A stretch of 64,000 nucleotides of DNA from Basidiobolus meristosporus CBS 931.73 (GCA_002104905.1 MCFE01000311.1:33561-97560), one strand, 5' to 3'. Positions 1 through 10,640 are shown, counted from the first letter of the stretch. Numbers and translations are program-made. The notes: a model not told the origin generated them from the sequence alone.

Positions 1-563
1 GAGAACGGCCTCGGCGTTCCCAAAGTAGTCTCCATCCATAACCACGCTCACCCCCCTCGCACTAGGTTAACGCCAAACTCTCTCTGTAGGATTTCCACCT
101 AGCCAAGCGGATGTACGATAGCTCTCTGATCGAGAATGCCGAAGCCTACCTTCCGGTCACCCTTTCCCTGATCAAGCTGAGCGCCAAGTATACGTGGAGC
201 TATCTTCTTGGCGAGGATGTCGGGGATGGGTTCTTCTTCACCTCGCCTCCTCGCCTGGAGGAGGATACCCAGCGCGCACCACTGAACCCCTTGGATGAGC
301 CCGAAAAGGAGCTCGATCGGATTGCAGAGGGCGAGGATTACCACCAAAGGGCCCGCAAGAAACGAGAGGATGATGAGGATTACGCTGAGCAGCAGGAATC
401 CAGTGAGGAGGAGGGGGATTTCATCGAGGATCTGGTCATCCTAGCCCTGTGTTTACTCGTAGGTTGGATGGTCTACGTGCGGCAGTTCCGCGCAGCAGGC
501 CCGAATCCTCAGCCGTTGCCTCCGCAGATGGACCCACGCTGGAGATGGGGACCTTTGGCATAA
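1..563 (+). CDS. HRD3: HRD3/SEL1L-like ERAD adaptor, C-terminal part (5' end outside window)
   Basis: Two exons are visible, 1-24 and 90-563, with stop TAA at 561-563. Joined in phase 0, the start reads ENGLGVPK-DFHLAKRMYD, a Sel1-type repeat as found in Hrd3/SEL1L proteins (G-x-GV-x-x-D-x-x-LAKR-x-YD). It is followed by a helical stretch (AYLPVTLSLIKL), a highly acidic and basic linker (about 340-425), one hydrophobic segment (LVILALCLLVGWMVYV, about 433-480), a basic flank and a short Pro-rich tail. Sel1 repeats followed by a single membrane anchor near the C terminus is the known layout of Hrd3/SEL1L, the lumenal partner of the Hrd1 ubiquitin ligase in ER-associated degradation. That role is inferred from the family. 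CpG content is normal here, unlike the transposon pile downstream. Other Sel1-repeat proteins are the main alternative. Confidence 0.72.
25..89 (+). other. Spliceosomal intron in the HRD3-like gene
   Basis: This 65-nt phase-0 intron has donor GTAGTC, a probable branch site in GGTTAACG (66-73), a pyrimidine-rich tract and acceptor CTGTAG ending at 89. Removing it joins two halves of a Sel1-like motif in frame. Without removal, the reading frame upstream of the ATG at 111 contains stops. Its length is typical of fungal introns. Confidence 0.75.
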
Positions 564-613
564 ACCAAGTCCCATTCCAATCATTTTTGTGTAATCATCA
601 CTGCCACTCCTTC

Positions 614-619
614 AATAAA
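614..619 (+). terminator. Poly(A) signal of the HRD3-like gene
   Basis: AATAAA lies 50 bases after the HRD3-like stop codon, in a T- and C-rich 3' region, a plausible place for 3'-end formation. It is a motif match only. Confidence 0.4.
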
Positions 620-968
620 GCCCTTAGAAACCCTCCCTTCCCTCCAATCCCGCCGGATCTTTAATTGGCCGAAACACACCCATGGTGGATCTTTCGATGA
701 GCACCAATCCTGCGACAGGTCCGTTTGACATTTATTTAGTCACCAGCAGTACATGTTGCGTCTCGCCAAATCAACAGCCAACCACCCTCTAGGTCACGTG
801 CACCAGACGAGCGTACACACTGAACTTGTGACTGGGTTGATGCGGTTGACTGCACGCGTAAGGTACCGACTGCGTCGAAAGCAATCTCCGAGATTCGCTA
901 CAGATTGTTTGAACCGCGTATTGTCGGGATACTTGGTGGATGGGTCGACTGTTACTGAGCAAAGAATA

Positions 969-1028
969 GTAGAGTATGATGCCATTATCAGCCAAGGAAA
1001 GGAGGGCCGTAGAGAATGATGCCATTAT
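969..1028 (+). repeat. Imperfect 20-bp direct repeat, 40-bp period
   Basis: GTAGAGTATGATGCCATTAT (969-988) recurs at 1009-1028 with one mismatch (T to A). The spacer is purine-rich. It has no evident function. Confidence 0.8.
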
Positions 1029-1267
1029 GCCAGTGGTATCTTCCACCCAAATAATCTCGGGTCAACACGTAACCCGCTTTTTAATCGTGATCACAATCAT
1101 AACCACAATCCATGGGATTACCAAATCGGAGAGGCCGATTGCGGCATTCGAATTGTCGCCATTTTGGTTGGCCAACCTTCTATTGAGGTCAGATGGGCAA
1201 AGTTTCAGGAGAGATGGGTGAGCAGTCAGGGTGGGTTTAGGTTTGGATCTCGTAATCGGGTGGGATC

Positions 1268-1274
1268 TATATAA
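1268..1274 (+). promoter_or_regulatory. TATA box upstream of the acidic-protein gene
   Basis: TATATAA in the context GGGATCTATATAAGCC lies about 225 bases before the first ATG of the next open frame, followed by C/T-rich sequence. The position suits a TATA box with a 5' leader of roughly 190 bases or more. This is a motif-based inference. Confidence 0.45.
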
Positions 1275-1493
1275 GCCTGGACGACGGCCATTTGTGATGT
1301 TACTGACCGATTCCTTTCCATTTACTCCCTGCTTGAATAGAAGTCCCCAGCATGTCTTCCTAGACGCTCCACCCAAACCTGTCCTAATTTCACTTACGAA
1401 ACCAAGAAGTTATCTGTAAGATATAGCTTCCCAACCTGTACTCTTTTCCATCTCTCGTTATTCGCAAACCATGAAGCTTTCTTCTTTCGCACT

Positions 1494-2279
1494 ATGCTCT
1501 CGGTCACCTCTATCTCTACACAACAATCACCACACCTACACAAACAGCAACCTCGTGCCGCTGGTCCTTCCGCTTTCTCCCCGAACGCTCTCCTTGACCA
1601 CGTGAGTTTCTCCGCCGTCATGCCGAACTACGATTCGCATTATCGGTTGATGGCTGACCCATTTCGTCGGGTGGGCCTCAACTGTTCCTACGAAGACTGG
1701 TACTATCAGTTACACGATATTTCCCAGAAGAAACTGCTCTCCTTGAGTGAATCGCATAGAGATCAAGGGGTCCGTAAAGCAGTGCTAATCAATAATCTAT
1801 TTCGCACCCTACCCACCTCCCTGGAGGATCTCGACCTGCACGAGACCACAGACCTCTCGTACGAACCGGTTCCTAATATTGAGCTGGAAGAGCAGTCCTG
1901 GTTTGACTCGTGCCTAGATGATTTATCGGATGACGATGAGGATGATGAGGTGGTGGAGGCTGACGATGACCTGGACCAACCCGTAGAAATGGAGTGGTCC
2001 ATGTCTTCCGGCAGTACGTTGGATGATTCCTTTATGGAATGTGAGGAGAATTTAATCCCGATCCCAGCTCATTTCCCGGAGATTAGCGGAGCTGAATCGC
2101 ACCCGGAGTACCTCTTACTGGGCTCACCACCACCGCCGTCTACAAACCCCAGCAAAGGTGAGGGACGTCTTCGGAGCTTCCTCTTTCAGGACAAATCCAT
2201 TCCCTCCGCACATCCCTGGTCGGAACATCCACCAAACCATCTCCTAGAATATTACAATCACCCGGTCGTTTTTTTATAG
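1494..2279 (+). CDS. Uncharacterised acidic protein
   Basis: A 261-codon open frame ends at TAG 2277-2279. The first ATG is at 1494, but an ATG at 1621 (MPNYDSHYRLMADPF) is an equally good start. The leader between them is Ser/Gln/Pro-rich, and a GTGAGT donor-like site at 1602 leaves room for a 5' intron. The conserved-looking core is YRLMADPFRRVGLNCSYEDW, rich in aromatic and basic residues. It is followed by a Ser/Leu helix, a strongly acidic run (about 1912-1973: DDLSDDDEDDE and more), and a Pro-rich C-terminal third (GSPPPPSTNPSKG). There is no signal peptide or membrane segment. The family was not recognised. Length, composition, GC level and the upstream TATA box support a real host gene, possibly nuclear or regulatory given its acidity, but no function is assigned. 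Confidence 0.55.
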   Translation: MLSVTSISTQQSPHLHKQQPRAAGPSAFSPNALLDHVSFSAVMPNYDSHYRLMADPFRRVGLNCSYEDWYYQLHDISQKKLLSLSESHRDQGVRKAVLINNLFRTLPTSLEDLDLHETTDLSYEPVPNIELEEQSWFDSCLDDLSDDDEDDEVVEADDDLDQPVEMEWSMSSGSTLDDSFMECEENLIPIPAHFPEISGAESHPEYLLLGSPPPPSTNPSKGEGRLRSFLFQDKSIPSAHPWSEHPPNHLLEYYNHPVVFL

Positions 2280-2580
2280 GGCTCTCCGGCTTCTTTATCG
2301 ATCTTACTTACGGTTTCTTTCTTGTACTTCCCCTCACCCGAACTTCTTCCTGGACACTTTTCGAATGATATTAGTATGTGCCTTGTGGCACGAAATCCTT
2401 TCCCACCTCGCTCATCTACTCTCTCCTCCCTACCGTACTTGATGAAGCGTGCCCGCAAATATATATATATAAAGGACTTCTCTTTCCATTAGACTAATCC
2501 ACCCAATCCAGCACATGTTGGTCGACTCAATTTCAGTATTCAACATCGGAATGTGGCGATTTCATCGCAACCTCATCGAC

Positions 2581-2622
2581 ATCCCTATCTCCATCTCCAT
2601 CTCCATCTCGATCCCTATCTAT
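2581..2622 (+). repeat. Hexamer microsatellite, ATCYCY units
   Basis: Seven consecutive 6-bp units: ATCCCT, ATCTCC three times, ATCTCG, ATCCCT, ATCTAT. The unit is a multiple of three and would encode Ile-Ser/Pro dipeptides in the frame of the ATG at 2551. Confidence 0.85.
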
Positions 2623-2946
2623 AGCACGTTCCAGTGAGTCAACCACTCACCCTTACCAGATCCATCATTGGGAAGTTCGGTTGTGACAACAATCAATCAA
2701 CCTGTAGATCCGTCAAACAGTCCAGTTTCATCCACCGACCATCAACAGATCCCACCGATACGCCTCAACCCTAAACCGACCTACGTCATCCGCCTATCCG
2801 CCCATCCGCCAACCACTACATCCGCCCATCATGCTTGGATGGATCAACATCGCCCGGCTTGGGCTTCACCGTCAGCCCATATGCCCAGCATCGATGGACG
2901 TGTCCGGCTGGGCTTATGCAGGCCTCCAGTGCTTCATCATCGCTGT

Positions 2947-2967
2947 CATCATCATCATCACCATCAC
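2947..2967 (+). repeat. CAT/CAC trinucleotide microsatellite
   Basis: Four to five CAT units followed by CAC-CAT-CAC, with more CATs just upstream (2935-2941). A simple-sequence tract with no evident function. Confidence 0.7.
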
Positions 2968-3210
2968 CGCGACTGCACCCTGTGTGCGTCCTAAGCCAGA
3001 GGGCGTGCTTGGGGCTGGCTATATGTGCTGGACCCTTGATCAACTTCATGGTTTGGAGATTGGATCCGTCCATTGGATCCTCACTTGTGGAGGCGGGGGA
3101 TTTGGGTGTTGTTCATCAATGTTGACACTGGGTGCCTGGTGGATGGGATCAATTCGGGGATCGAGGGTTGTGTGCATGACGTGTGTGTACGTATTAGACA
3201 CATGGCAGCG

Positions 3211-3240
3211 TGCGAGTGCGAGTGTGAGTGTGAGTGTGAA
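3211..3240 (+). repeat. Hexamer microsatellite, TGYGAG units
   Basis: Five 6-bp units: TGCGAG twice, TGTGAG twice, then TGTGAA. The variant units differ by C to T at the CpG and by a terminal G to A. The flanks are TG-rich. Confidence 0.85.
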
Positions 3241-4588
3241 TTCGTGTGTATGTGTACGGGTGGGACTTGCTTTCGTATAATCTCTCATCGTTCCCCTGGG
3301 TTGACCAACGGAGGCTTTCTGGCTAAACGCCAGGTGGCTGGCACATCGGTATGTCGATTTGTAAGGAAAAGAATCCACCGTCTCCCCACAATTCCCAGCG
3401 GGCATCTGGTCACTCGGATCCCGAAATCTGGCTGTAGTTATCCCCTCGCCAACCACTCACCTAACCGCCTATTCCAGTCACCTGCTCCAGTCATGCCTCT
3501 ATCACTGAGGAGTAGGAGGAGTGGACCGGCCTCGTGTTACGTGGACGGTGATGTGCTACAGTGCACTAAGTAGCCAGCCAATTATCACGAAGTGACTGGG
3601 GATACATGACTCCAACGTATGACAATACCAGCCCAACTTCGCATCCACCTTCACAAGAGCATCCGTAGTACGTCGGCATGGCTCCAGCCCCAGCTCTGTG
3701 ATCGTTGAAAATGCTCCGTTACTCCACCTTTACCTAATGGTGCAGCATGGGAAGGATGGATTGGCTCTCAACCATGTCCGGACTGACGAATATCCCTAGG
3801 TTCAGGTCAAGACCCCTCAAACCGCTGAATCCCGACGCCACCCGAACATTCGTACCGCATGATCTCACACCTGGTCGTATCGTCAGTAGTGCGTCTGGTC
3901 TTAGGTGTGATCCCCAAGACTGGTTTGGATCATGGCGAGCTCTGTCATGGCCCGTCGCTAGATCGCTGTGGGCGAGGTTCTTCCAAGCCCTCGAATCCTC
4001 GGATCTCTGTCCAGTCAAGGAACCGGGGAAACCCAGCTCTTCGCTTTGCACCGAACCCCTTCCAACCACTGGCCCCAGCATGGCTCGGGTAGCAAGGTCC
4101 CAGGTTTGATGGTCCACGGTATCTCTGGTATGCCCACTCCCAAACATTTCGCATCCGTGAAATGGGACTGCAAGGACCAGCGAATTCCAAGCATCTACTC
4201 AGTAGAATCAAATATTCCAAGCTTCTTCCTGCGGTTACTCTGGCCTTTCACCCATGGTATTGGGGAATGCTTCAGCCTCCCTTTTCTTTTTGTCACAAAG
4301 GGGGATTGAATCCAGGTGAATCCTGATGGAGAAGATCTCCTGCTTACGGAAGGCTACTAGGTGGCACCATGGGTCCATTGGTTGGCAAAATTATGCATCA
4401 AGCTGGTGAAAAGTATGATGGAAATGTATACCAGGGGTGCTTCTCTGCTGGTCTCATGAAGCTATGTGAGATGCTGCCAACATCTGGACAAGTTTGAATA
4501 TCTGGTCAGAAATTCCTGGACATCAGTTAGTAGTCAGTCATTTCAATCTAAACCAAGCTCTTCATAATCCCTGGTCACATAATTGATA

Positions 4589-5320
4589 GTTGTGAGGGAT
4601 TCAGAGTGATTGGGAGAGATAGGGGGAACTAGTAGATTATGTGGTAAAAGTTTTGGAGATATTGGAAGTGATTGGGAGAACAAGTATATTATGTGGTTTT
4701 CACTTAATGATTCATTTTATGTAGGAGTGGTTCTTATACTTTCACATGGTTTTAGCAAAACAAACACATAGAATATGCTTAGGGAGGTCCCAAGAATGTG
4801 TGTGCTGTTGTAAGAGTCTTGGAGATATCAGATGTGATTGGGAGGACAAGTAGATTATGTGGTTTGCACTTTATGATTTTTTGAATGTAAATGTAGTATT
4901 TGTACTTTTACATAGTCTTGGCATAATAAATATGTAGAATTTGTTTAGGAAGTCTCCAAGTGGATGTGTGCAAAGCTTGGGGCTGTTTGGACAACTTTGA
5001 GAATTTTCAAGTTCTGGGTACCTGATATTTGGTGAAAATATTTCAAGTCCTGACAAGGAGTTTGGTAATTATTCTCCAAGATTTGTAGGTAATTATCCAA
5101 GTAAATAAGTTAGGTGAATATCTAGGTGGAATTCTGACTTTTTACAACATGTGCAAGGTTTGAGGCAGTTTGAACAACTTTGAAAAACTTCATGTAAAGG
5201 ATACCAATGATCTGATGTCAATGCAGTATGTCCCATCAAGAAATCTGGTGAGAATTCTAAGAAATTAGTAGACTATGGTCCAAGTGACCAAGTTAGGGGA
5301 AAACTCCAGCACAACTACAA
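4589..5320 (-). mobile_element. Nested copia LTR fragments (LTR inside LTR inside LTR)
   Basis: Antisense copies of the LTR that flanks the copia element at 62018. A fragment begins near 4589 (about AGTTGTGAGGGATTC) and breaks at about 4639. There a second LTR begins (4640-4805, continuing 5150 to about 5320). This second LTR is itself split by the solo LTR at 4806-5149. The shared core GGTACCTGATAT and the reverse-complement promoter region identify them. All are diverged, so they are old. Confidence 0.7.
4806..5149 (-). mobile_element. Copia solo LTR, complete, TSD TGTGC
   Basis: A 344-bp LTR with inverted ends TGTTGTAA and TTTACAACA. The 5-bp target duplication TGTGC is perfect at 4801-4805 and 5150-5154. 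It has no internal region, so it is a solo LTR left by recombination between two LTRs. The target was another LTR of the same family. Confidence 0.9.
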
Positions 5321-5535
5321 GATTTATAACTGATTGTGCATTTCTGGCATAAATTTGGTATTTTGATTGACTTAATCACTTGGACCCCTGCAAATAAGCT
5401 TGATGGAATTCTCTCCAAATATCTAGCAGGGAATGTGATGATTTCATGGAGTTGTCCAATGCTCAGAAGAAGGAAATCGCTAGGGCCAATCAACAGATCC
5501 AAAACTTTACACATATGCACTTATAACCATCAAAA
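5321..5535. other. Unassigned spacer between copia pieces
   Basis: AT-rich sequence with two overlapping opposite short open frames (about 75 codons each). No family features were recognised. It ends directly at the 5' LTR of the copia element. Confidence 0.4.
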
Positions 5536-5882
5536 TGTTGTACAAACCTGTAATTCCGCCTAAATATTCACATGGACTAGTCACTTGATTATTACTAACA
5601 GATATTACTAAATACTGACCAAATTTGCTGTTGGGATTACTTTAAATATCTTCACCCAAACACCAGATACCCACAACATGAGGATTATTATAGTTGTTCA
5701 AACAGCCCTAAGCTTTACACACATGCTCTTGGGACCTTCCTAAATCTTATTCTACATGTTTATTATGCCAAGACCATGTAAAAGTATAAATACCACATTT
5801 ACACTCAAAAATCATTGAGTGAAAACCACGTAATCTACTTATTCTCCCAATTACTTCCAATATCTCCCAGACTCTTACAACA
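5536..5882 (+). repeat. Copia-1 5' LTR
   Basis: 347 bp with ends TGTTGTAC and TTACAACA. Contains AGTATAAATACC, a TATA-like promoter motif (about 5783-5794). Followed directly by GGTTATGAACCC, matching the probable primer-binding site after the Copia-3 LTR. Confidence 0.88.
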
Positions 5883-7875
5883 GGTTATGAACCCTAAGCT
5901 TTCACTCTCAGCAAAGTCTACAACTGCTATTATGGGTGTTTTTCCCTCTGCTGAAAAGTCTGATGGAACTAACTAAGAAGTTTGGAAGGTGAAGATGAAG
6001 ATACTGCTATAGGAAGGAGGCCTTTGGGATATTATTATAGGAGAAGAATACCCTCCTGAAAACACAGGAGAGTATACCTTAAAGTACCAGAAGAAAGAAC
6101 AAAGTGCATCTAATTGTATTTGCCTTGGTGTTAAAGTCAAATTGCTAATTCAATGCTCAAGAGCAAAAGCAGCAAAGAATGCCCAGAAGCCATTAAAAGA
6201 CACCAACTAGTTATCTTTAGCTGCTAAATGTATCTTATACAAGAACTTCCTACTACAAATATGTTGCCAGTAGAAGAAATGAAAAATCTAATCAACAGAA
6301 TTATCCTGTTGGTTGTTGAGACAGGATTAATAGGCTTACCAACTACTGATGAAGATGTGATAGCTACCATCCTAGATAGCCTGACAGACAGGTTTCAGGG
6401 TTTTGTATTAGCCCTAGAGTCCAGACCTGAAGATTTGACTGTAAATTATGTATCTGGAAGGCTCCTGGATTAAGAATTAAGAAAATTAAGTGCTAGTAAG
6501 TAGGAAGAAAAAAAGGTTTAATAAACAATGTTGACAAACAGAAGTCCCTTCAAAGGCAGCAGCAACCTGTCTTGCAGCTACTGCAAGAGGAAAGGACACC
6601 CATCAGACTGGTGCCTCAAAAAGAGAGATAATCAGCAGAAAAGCTTGAATAAAATATTTTGCAACTGCTGAAGACAAACCATTTGTATTTGCACTAAATA
6701 TGACAACCAACAAGTATTATCAGTTGTGGTACATTGACTCCAGAGCATCTCACCACTTTGACCACCAATAAGAGCTTTTTACTCAATATCAAGATGTTCT
6801 AATCAAGAAGGGTTTCAAGGGTGTCAATAGAACACTTGATGCCATTGGAGAAGAAACATTCAAGTGAACCTCAGAAGCAGTGGAGGAAGCAACACACTTA
6901 TCTTCAAAGAAGTACTCTATATACCAGAAATAGCAAAGAACATACTATCTTCAAGCAAGGCCACAGCAAAATGGTTCAGCATCAGTTTTGACAATTCTGG
7001 ATGCTGGATCACAGATCAAAATGACAACAATATTGCTTTGGGTATCAGAGATCAAAATATACAAAAATTGACCTACACTCCATCATATCTGGAAGCTAAT
7101 ATAGGTAACTTAACTATAGAAATGCCAATGCTTTGGCACACAAGATTTGGACACATCAGCTTTGATTTTTTGTGCTAAATGATCAAAGATCAGCCAATTT
7201 CCAGAGTAAATTGATCCCCCAGCTAATTTGTAGCATTGTAAAGCCTGCATATATGGGAAGCAAGCCATATAAGCATTCAAGAGCTCTGGGCTAATCAAAA
7301 CTAAAAATATTTACATCTAATGCACTCAGATCTGTTTGGACCTATGAAAAATTTATCATCAGGTGAGATGAGGTATTGAATCACTTTTATGGATGAATGT
7401 ACAAAATACATGTTGGTCTCCTTCATAGAGAGAAATGCAGAAGCTCTGCCTAGGTTCAGGGAGCTGGAAGCTATAGTTGAGTGAGAAACTGGTGAGAAAA
7501 TCAAGTAGTTGTGCTCCAACAATGGTGGAGAATATATGTCAAAACTCTTCATCAGCTTCTACAAAACTCAATGGATAAAGCAAGAGACTACTGTACCATA
7601 CTCCTCACAGCAAAATGGAGTGGCAGAAAATGCAAACAGATCAATAATTGATATGGCAAGGTCTGTAATCCATGCTTAAATTTTATCCTCTGATTTTGGG
7701 CAGAATCAGTTACCATGGCTGCAAACCTTCAGAATAGGAGTTTTAGCAGAATACTTTGTGATTCTACTCCATTTGAAGCATGGTATGTAAACAGACCAAA
7801 TGCATAACATCTAAGGATATTTGGGTGTATAGCAAATGCCAAAAAACTGCGGGAAATCAGACAAAATTTGTGCTA

Positions 7876-8809
7876 AAAGTAATGCAAAGTTGGGTGGGGT
7901 GCAACAAGCAATTCATTTTTATTAGCAAATTCTACCAAAGTATGCCAAGTTTCTCTTGGTCACAAGTCAATTTCTACACCATTCAATACAGAACTCACAC
8001 AAACAAGAGCTGGAGCACATCCATAAGGGGGACTAGAATTCAGCAGGGAGAAGTAAAATATTAGCTAAATACTAGAAAGTACTTTGCAGATATTCAGGAG
8101 GTACTCATGACAGAAGTGGAGGCAACCAAGCATATGGTGGCAAGATGTATATATTAAAAGCAATACATGGTATATGGCAACTTTGCAAGTATCACACTAA
8201 AAAGCCATAAAATTCAAGTGATAGAAGTATGTAAATTGCAGCAGGTGGACATGTTTGCGGAGGTTAGTAAGCAGGAGGCCATAGACTTTTTTTGGTTCAA
8301 ACTAAATGTGGAATACCCAAGGTAGTAGTGGGTAAGCAAATAAAGAGGGGTGATTTTACAGCAGAATATATGAATTGCACAAGGGGAGGTAGAAAAGGGA
8401 AATACCATTTGGTAAATTGGAATGGTAGCATTTTACAGAACTAGCTGTAGGCCATCACGCTGTTCTGATGATGTCATCAGAGGCTTGTAATGAGGCTGTT
8501 AAAACACTGTCAAGTTTTTGCCATGTAAGGCAAATGGATGTACTGGCCACTTAGATCCACTCAAATAGTTGTAGAGTGCATTAAGACCATAACAATGCCA
8601 TGCAAACCTTGGCAAAACACTGTACAAACACTGCCATTTTTTTAACTTTATTTGGCAGTAAAACCTGCCAAACGCTGTTGTGATCCCATCACAAGATTGT
8701 GTAGAGGATCATTTATTCCAAGTTGCCAGCATTATGATGGTCTCCTGATGGGGTTCTGACAGCTGATCTGGATTGGATTCACCAGTGGGACCAGTGATTA
8801 TGCATAGGG
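7876..8809 (+). mobile_element. 5'-truncated CACTA tail inside Copia-1
   Basis: Corresponds to the transposase C-terminal region and the transposase-side terminus of the CACTA family, ending in TGCATAGGG at 8809. It matches 25090-26017 along its length. The start is internal to the Tnp2 gene, so this is a fragment. The copia integrase stops at its left edge and RT resumes just after its right edge, with several hundred bases of pol missing. Confidence 0.78.
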
Positions 8810-9224
8810 ATTTATCAATGAGGGTACAAATTTATCCTATACCTTTTCAGTCCATATTGATGAGCCCAAGACTGTAAAAGAGGCTCTAAATAGCCCTCAA
8901 ACAAAGTTTTGGAGATCTGCAATGACTGAGGAGTATCAGACCTTAATAGAGAATCAAACTTAGGACTTATTCAAACCAAAATCAATCTAATGAAGATGGG
9001 TCTTTCAGAAAAAATATAAGGCTGATGGTAAAATTAAAAGATATAAAACAGGATTTGTAGTCAAAGAATAGCTGCACACAAAGGGACTTGTCTATACTGA
9101 GACCTTAGCACTGGTGGCCAAGTTTAATTCTATCAGATTAATATTGGTATTTGCAGCCAGTTATATGTTTTTTATACATCAAATGTATGTAAAGACTGCA
9201 TTTTTGAATGGAGCACTTGATGAG

Positions 9225-9412
9225 TGTTCAAAAGCCCCCAAACTTTGCGCACATATTCTTGGGACCTTCCTTAACAAATTCTACACATCTGTTTGCTCTA
9301 CTTTATCAAAAGTATAAATACCATACTTTTGATCAATAAATCTACAAGTGAATAACATGTAAATCCTCTAGCTCTCCACATCACTTCCAATACTTCTCAG
9401 AATATTGCAACA
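9225..9412 (+). mobile_element. Copia LTR fragment (3' half) inside Copia-1 RT
   Basis: TGTTCAAAAGCCCC to TTGCAACA, matching the right half of the LTR including AGTATAAATACC. It interrupts RT after NGALDE, and RNase H follows it. The C-terminal part of RT is missing. Confidence 0.75.
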
Positions 9413-9904
9413 CTTATAAGGATTTAAAACCAGATTTAGTGGGATACTCTGAAGCCAATTGGGGACAAAATATTGAAGACAGAATATCCACTGTAGGATA
9501 TACCCTTCTTTACTTTAAAATAGCAATTTCATGGAACTTAAAAAAGAAACCAATTGTAGCATTTCCTGCCACAGATGCAGAGTATATTGTAGTCTCAGAA
9601 GCTGCAAAAAAAGCAGAGTGGTTAAAAACCTTCTTGAAGACAGGGGATTATTTCAAAAAATGTCTATACCTTATTTCAGGATAACTAGGAAGAAATCTAA
9701 CTTTTCATGCTAGAACTAAGCACATAGATGTTGAGCATCACTTCTGGTGTGAAGCTATTGAGAAAAGCTTTGTTGCCTTAGTTGATTGTTTCTCAGAACA
9801 AATGATTGCAAATATATTTATGAGACATTAGCAAGAGACAAATTTGAATATCTTGGGTAAAAATTAAGACTAGTCAGTACCAATATTTAGTTGAGTGGAA
9901 GTAT

Positions 9905-10246
9905 TGATAAGTTTGTGATTCTACCTAAATACTCACCCAGCTTGATCACTTAGATCATTACTTACAAATATTGGAGAAAACTGACCAAACTCCTTGTGGG
10001 ATTTACTTACTATACTCTCAGCAAATCACCAGGTACCCAGAACATGAAAATTTGCATAGTTAGCCATATAGCCCCAAGCTTTGCACACATGCTCTTGTGA
10101 TCTTCCTAAACATACTTGCATGCTTGCTATGCCCATATCATGTAAAATTATAAATACTACTTAATATTTAATAAAATAATAGGTAAGAACCACAAAATCT
10201 ACATGTTATGCCAATATCTTCCAGTATCACTAAGACTCTTACAACA
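9905..10246 (+). repeat. Copia-1 3' LTR
   Basis: 342 bp, beginning TGATAAGTTTG (diverged from TGTTGTAAAAATTTG) and ending CTTACAACA. Aligns along its length with the 5' LTR. Confidence 0.85.
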
Positions 10247-10284
10247 CAAGAGCCAAATTGTCTAGTTTTTGTAGGGAGAGCTCT

Positions 10285-10640
10285 AAGTTATCAAGCTGTC
10301 AAGAGAGCTTTGAAGATTTTGGAAGCAATTGCCAGAGCAAGTTGATTATGTGGTCTTTGCTGACTGATTTATTGATTGTGAAGTAGAATTAATACTGTCA
10401 TGTGCTCATTTTAAATAAGCATGAAGAGTATCTCTCATCAGCGTCTCAGTAGCATTTAGGCAAAGATTTGGACTACTTGGATAACATGAAGCTTTTCCAA
10501 GTCCTGTGTGCCTAATATTCTGATGAAAATATCCATTGAATTGCTCCAAAGCTGTTAGCAATAATTCTCCAGAGCATTTGGACTAAGGTCTATGTGCCTG
10601 AGTCAAATGGATAAATATATGTAATTGCAAGACTAGTAAC
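10285..10640 (-). mobile_element. Very diverged copia LTR, antisense
   Basis: The order of blocks matches an antisense LTR: GATTTTGGAAGCAATTG, AGTTGATTATGTGGTC, TTTGGACTACTTGGATAAC, CCAAGTCCTGTGTGCC. Ends are eroded and no TSD is readable. The next 140 bases (10641-10783) are unassigned AT-rich sequence. Confidence 0.55.

Larger units (their letters stand above)
564..1493. other. Intergenic region between the HRD3-like gene and the next gene
   Basis: No supported gene. Short open frames exist on both strands, but none has family features. Besides the poly(A) signal it holds an imperfect direct duplication (969-1028) and, toward the right end, a TATA box that probably serves the downstream gene. 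Confidence 0.5.
2280..4588. other. Host-like region with microsatellites, no supported gene
   Basis: The sequence keeps CpG and differs in composition from the region to the right. An AT-repeat resembling a TATA box (2459-2474) precedes an ATG at 2551 whose frame encodes alternating Ile-Ser/Pro up to a donor-like GTGAGT at 2634. A short first exon is possible but unproven. Long overlapping open frames on both strands between 2830 and 4310 have no family features and look like chance frames in GC-rich DNA. From about 4,300 on, CpG becomes scarce and the sequence grades into LTR remnants. Confidence 0.45.
5887..9890 (+). pseudogene. Copia-1 gag-pol pseudogene
   Basis: Recognisable parts in order: Gag helices (5940-6480, with early stops such as a TAA near 5973); zinc knuckle CSYCKRKGHPSDWC, with CX2CX4HX4C intact (about 6570-6612); protease YIDSRAS near 6730, where the catalytic DSGA has become DSRA by G to A; GAG-pre-integrase (6860-7180); integrase zinc region HTRFGHISFD; part of the integrase core to about 7875; RT N-terminal region (about 8815-9224: SAMTEEYQTL, YVKTAFLNGALDE); RNase H (9430-9690: DAEYIVVSEAAKKAEW). 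At least ten stops or shifts rule out function. Confidence 0.85.
5536..10246 (+). mobile_element. Copia-1: degenerate Ty1/copia element with both LTRs
   Basis: 5' LTR 5536-5882 and 3' LTR 9905-10246, with flanks CAAAA (5531-5535) and CAAGA (10247-10251), a 5-bp TSD with one transition. The interior has the copia order gag, protease, integrase, RT, RNase H, but with many stops and frameshifts. A CACTA tail replaces part of integrase (7876-8809) and an LTR fragment sits inside RT (9225-9412). Its LTRs match those of Copia-3 (62018), which preserves the same gene order in much better shape. Confidence 0.88.

Noticed and set aside
2551-2634. Short first exon encoding Ile-Ser repeats before GTGAGT
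   Set aside because: No matching second exon or acceptor could be tied to it. Kept only as a note in the region entry.
2831-3573. Open frames with Cys/Glu or Val/Ser repeats
   Set aside because: The repeats are translations of the TGYGAG microsatellite and of CAT repeats. No sign of selection.
3734-4310. Overlapping open frames of 90-137 codons on both strands
   Set aside because: No family features, and both strands are open in GC-rich sequence. Typical chance frames.
5536-10246. Classic ascomycete RIP (CpA to TpA) as cause of decay
   Set aside because: In copies that can be compared, the clearest bias is loss of CpG to TpG/CpA. CpA and TpG remain common. A CpG-directed process fits better.
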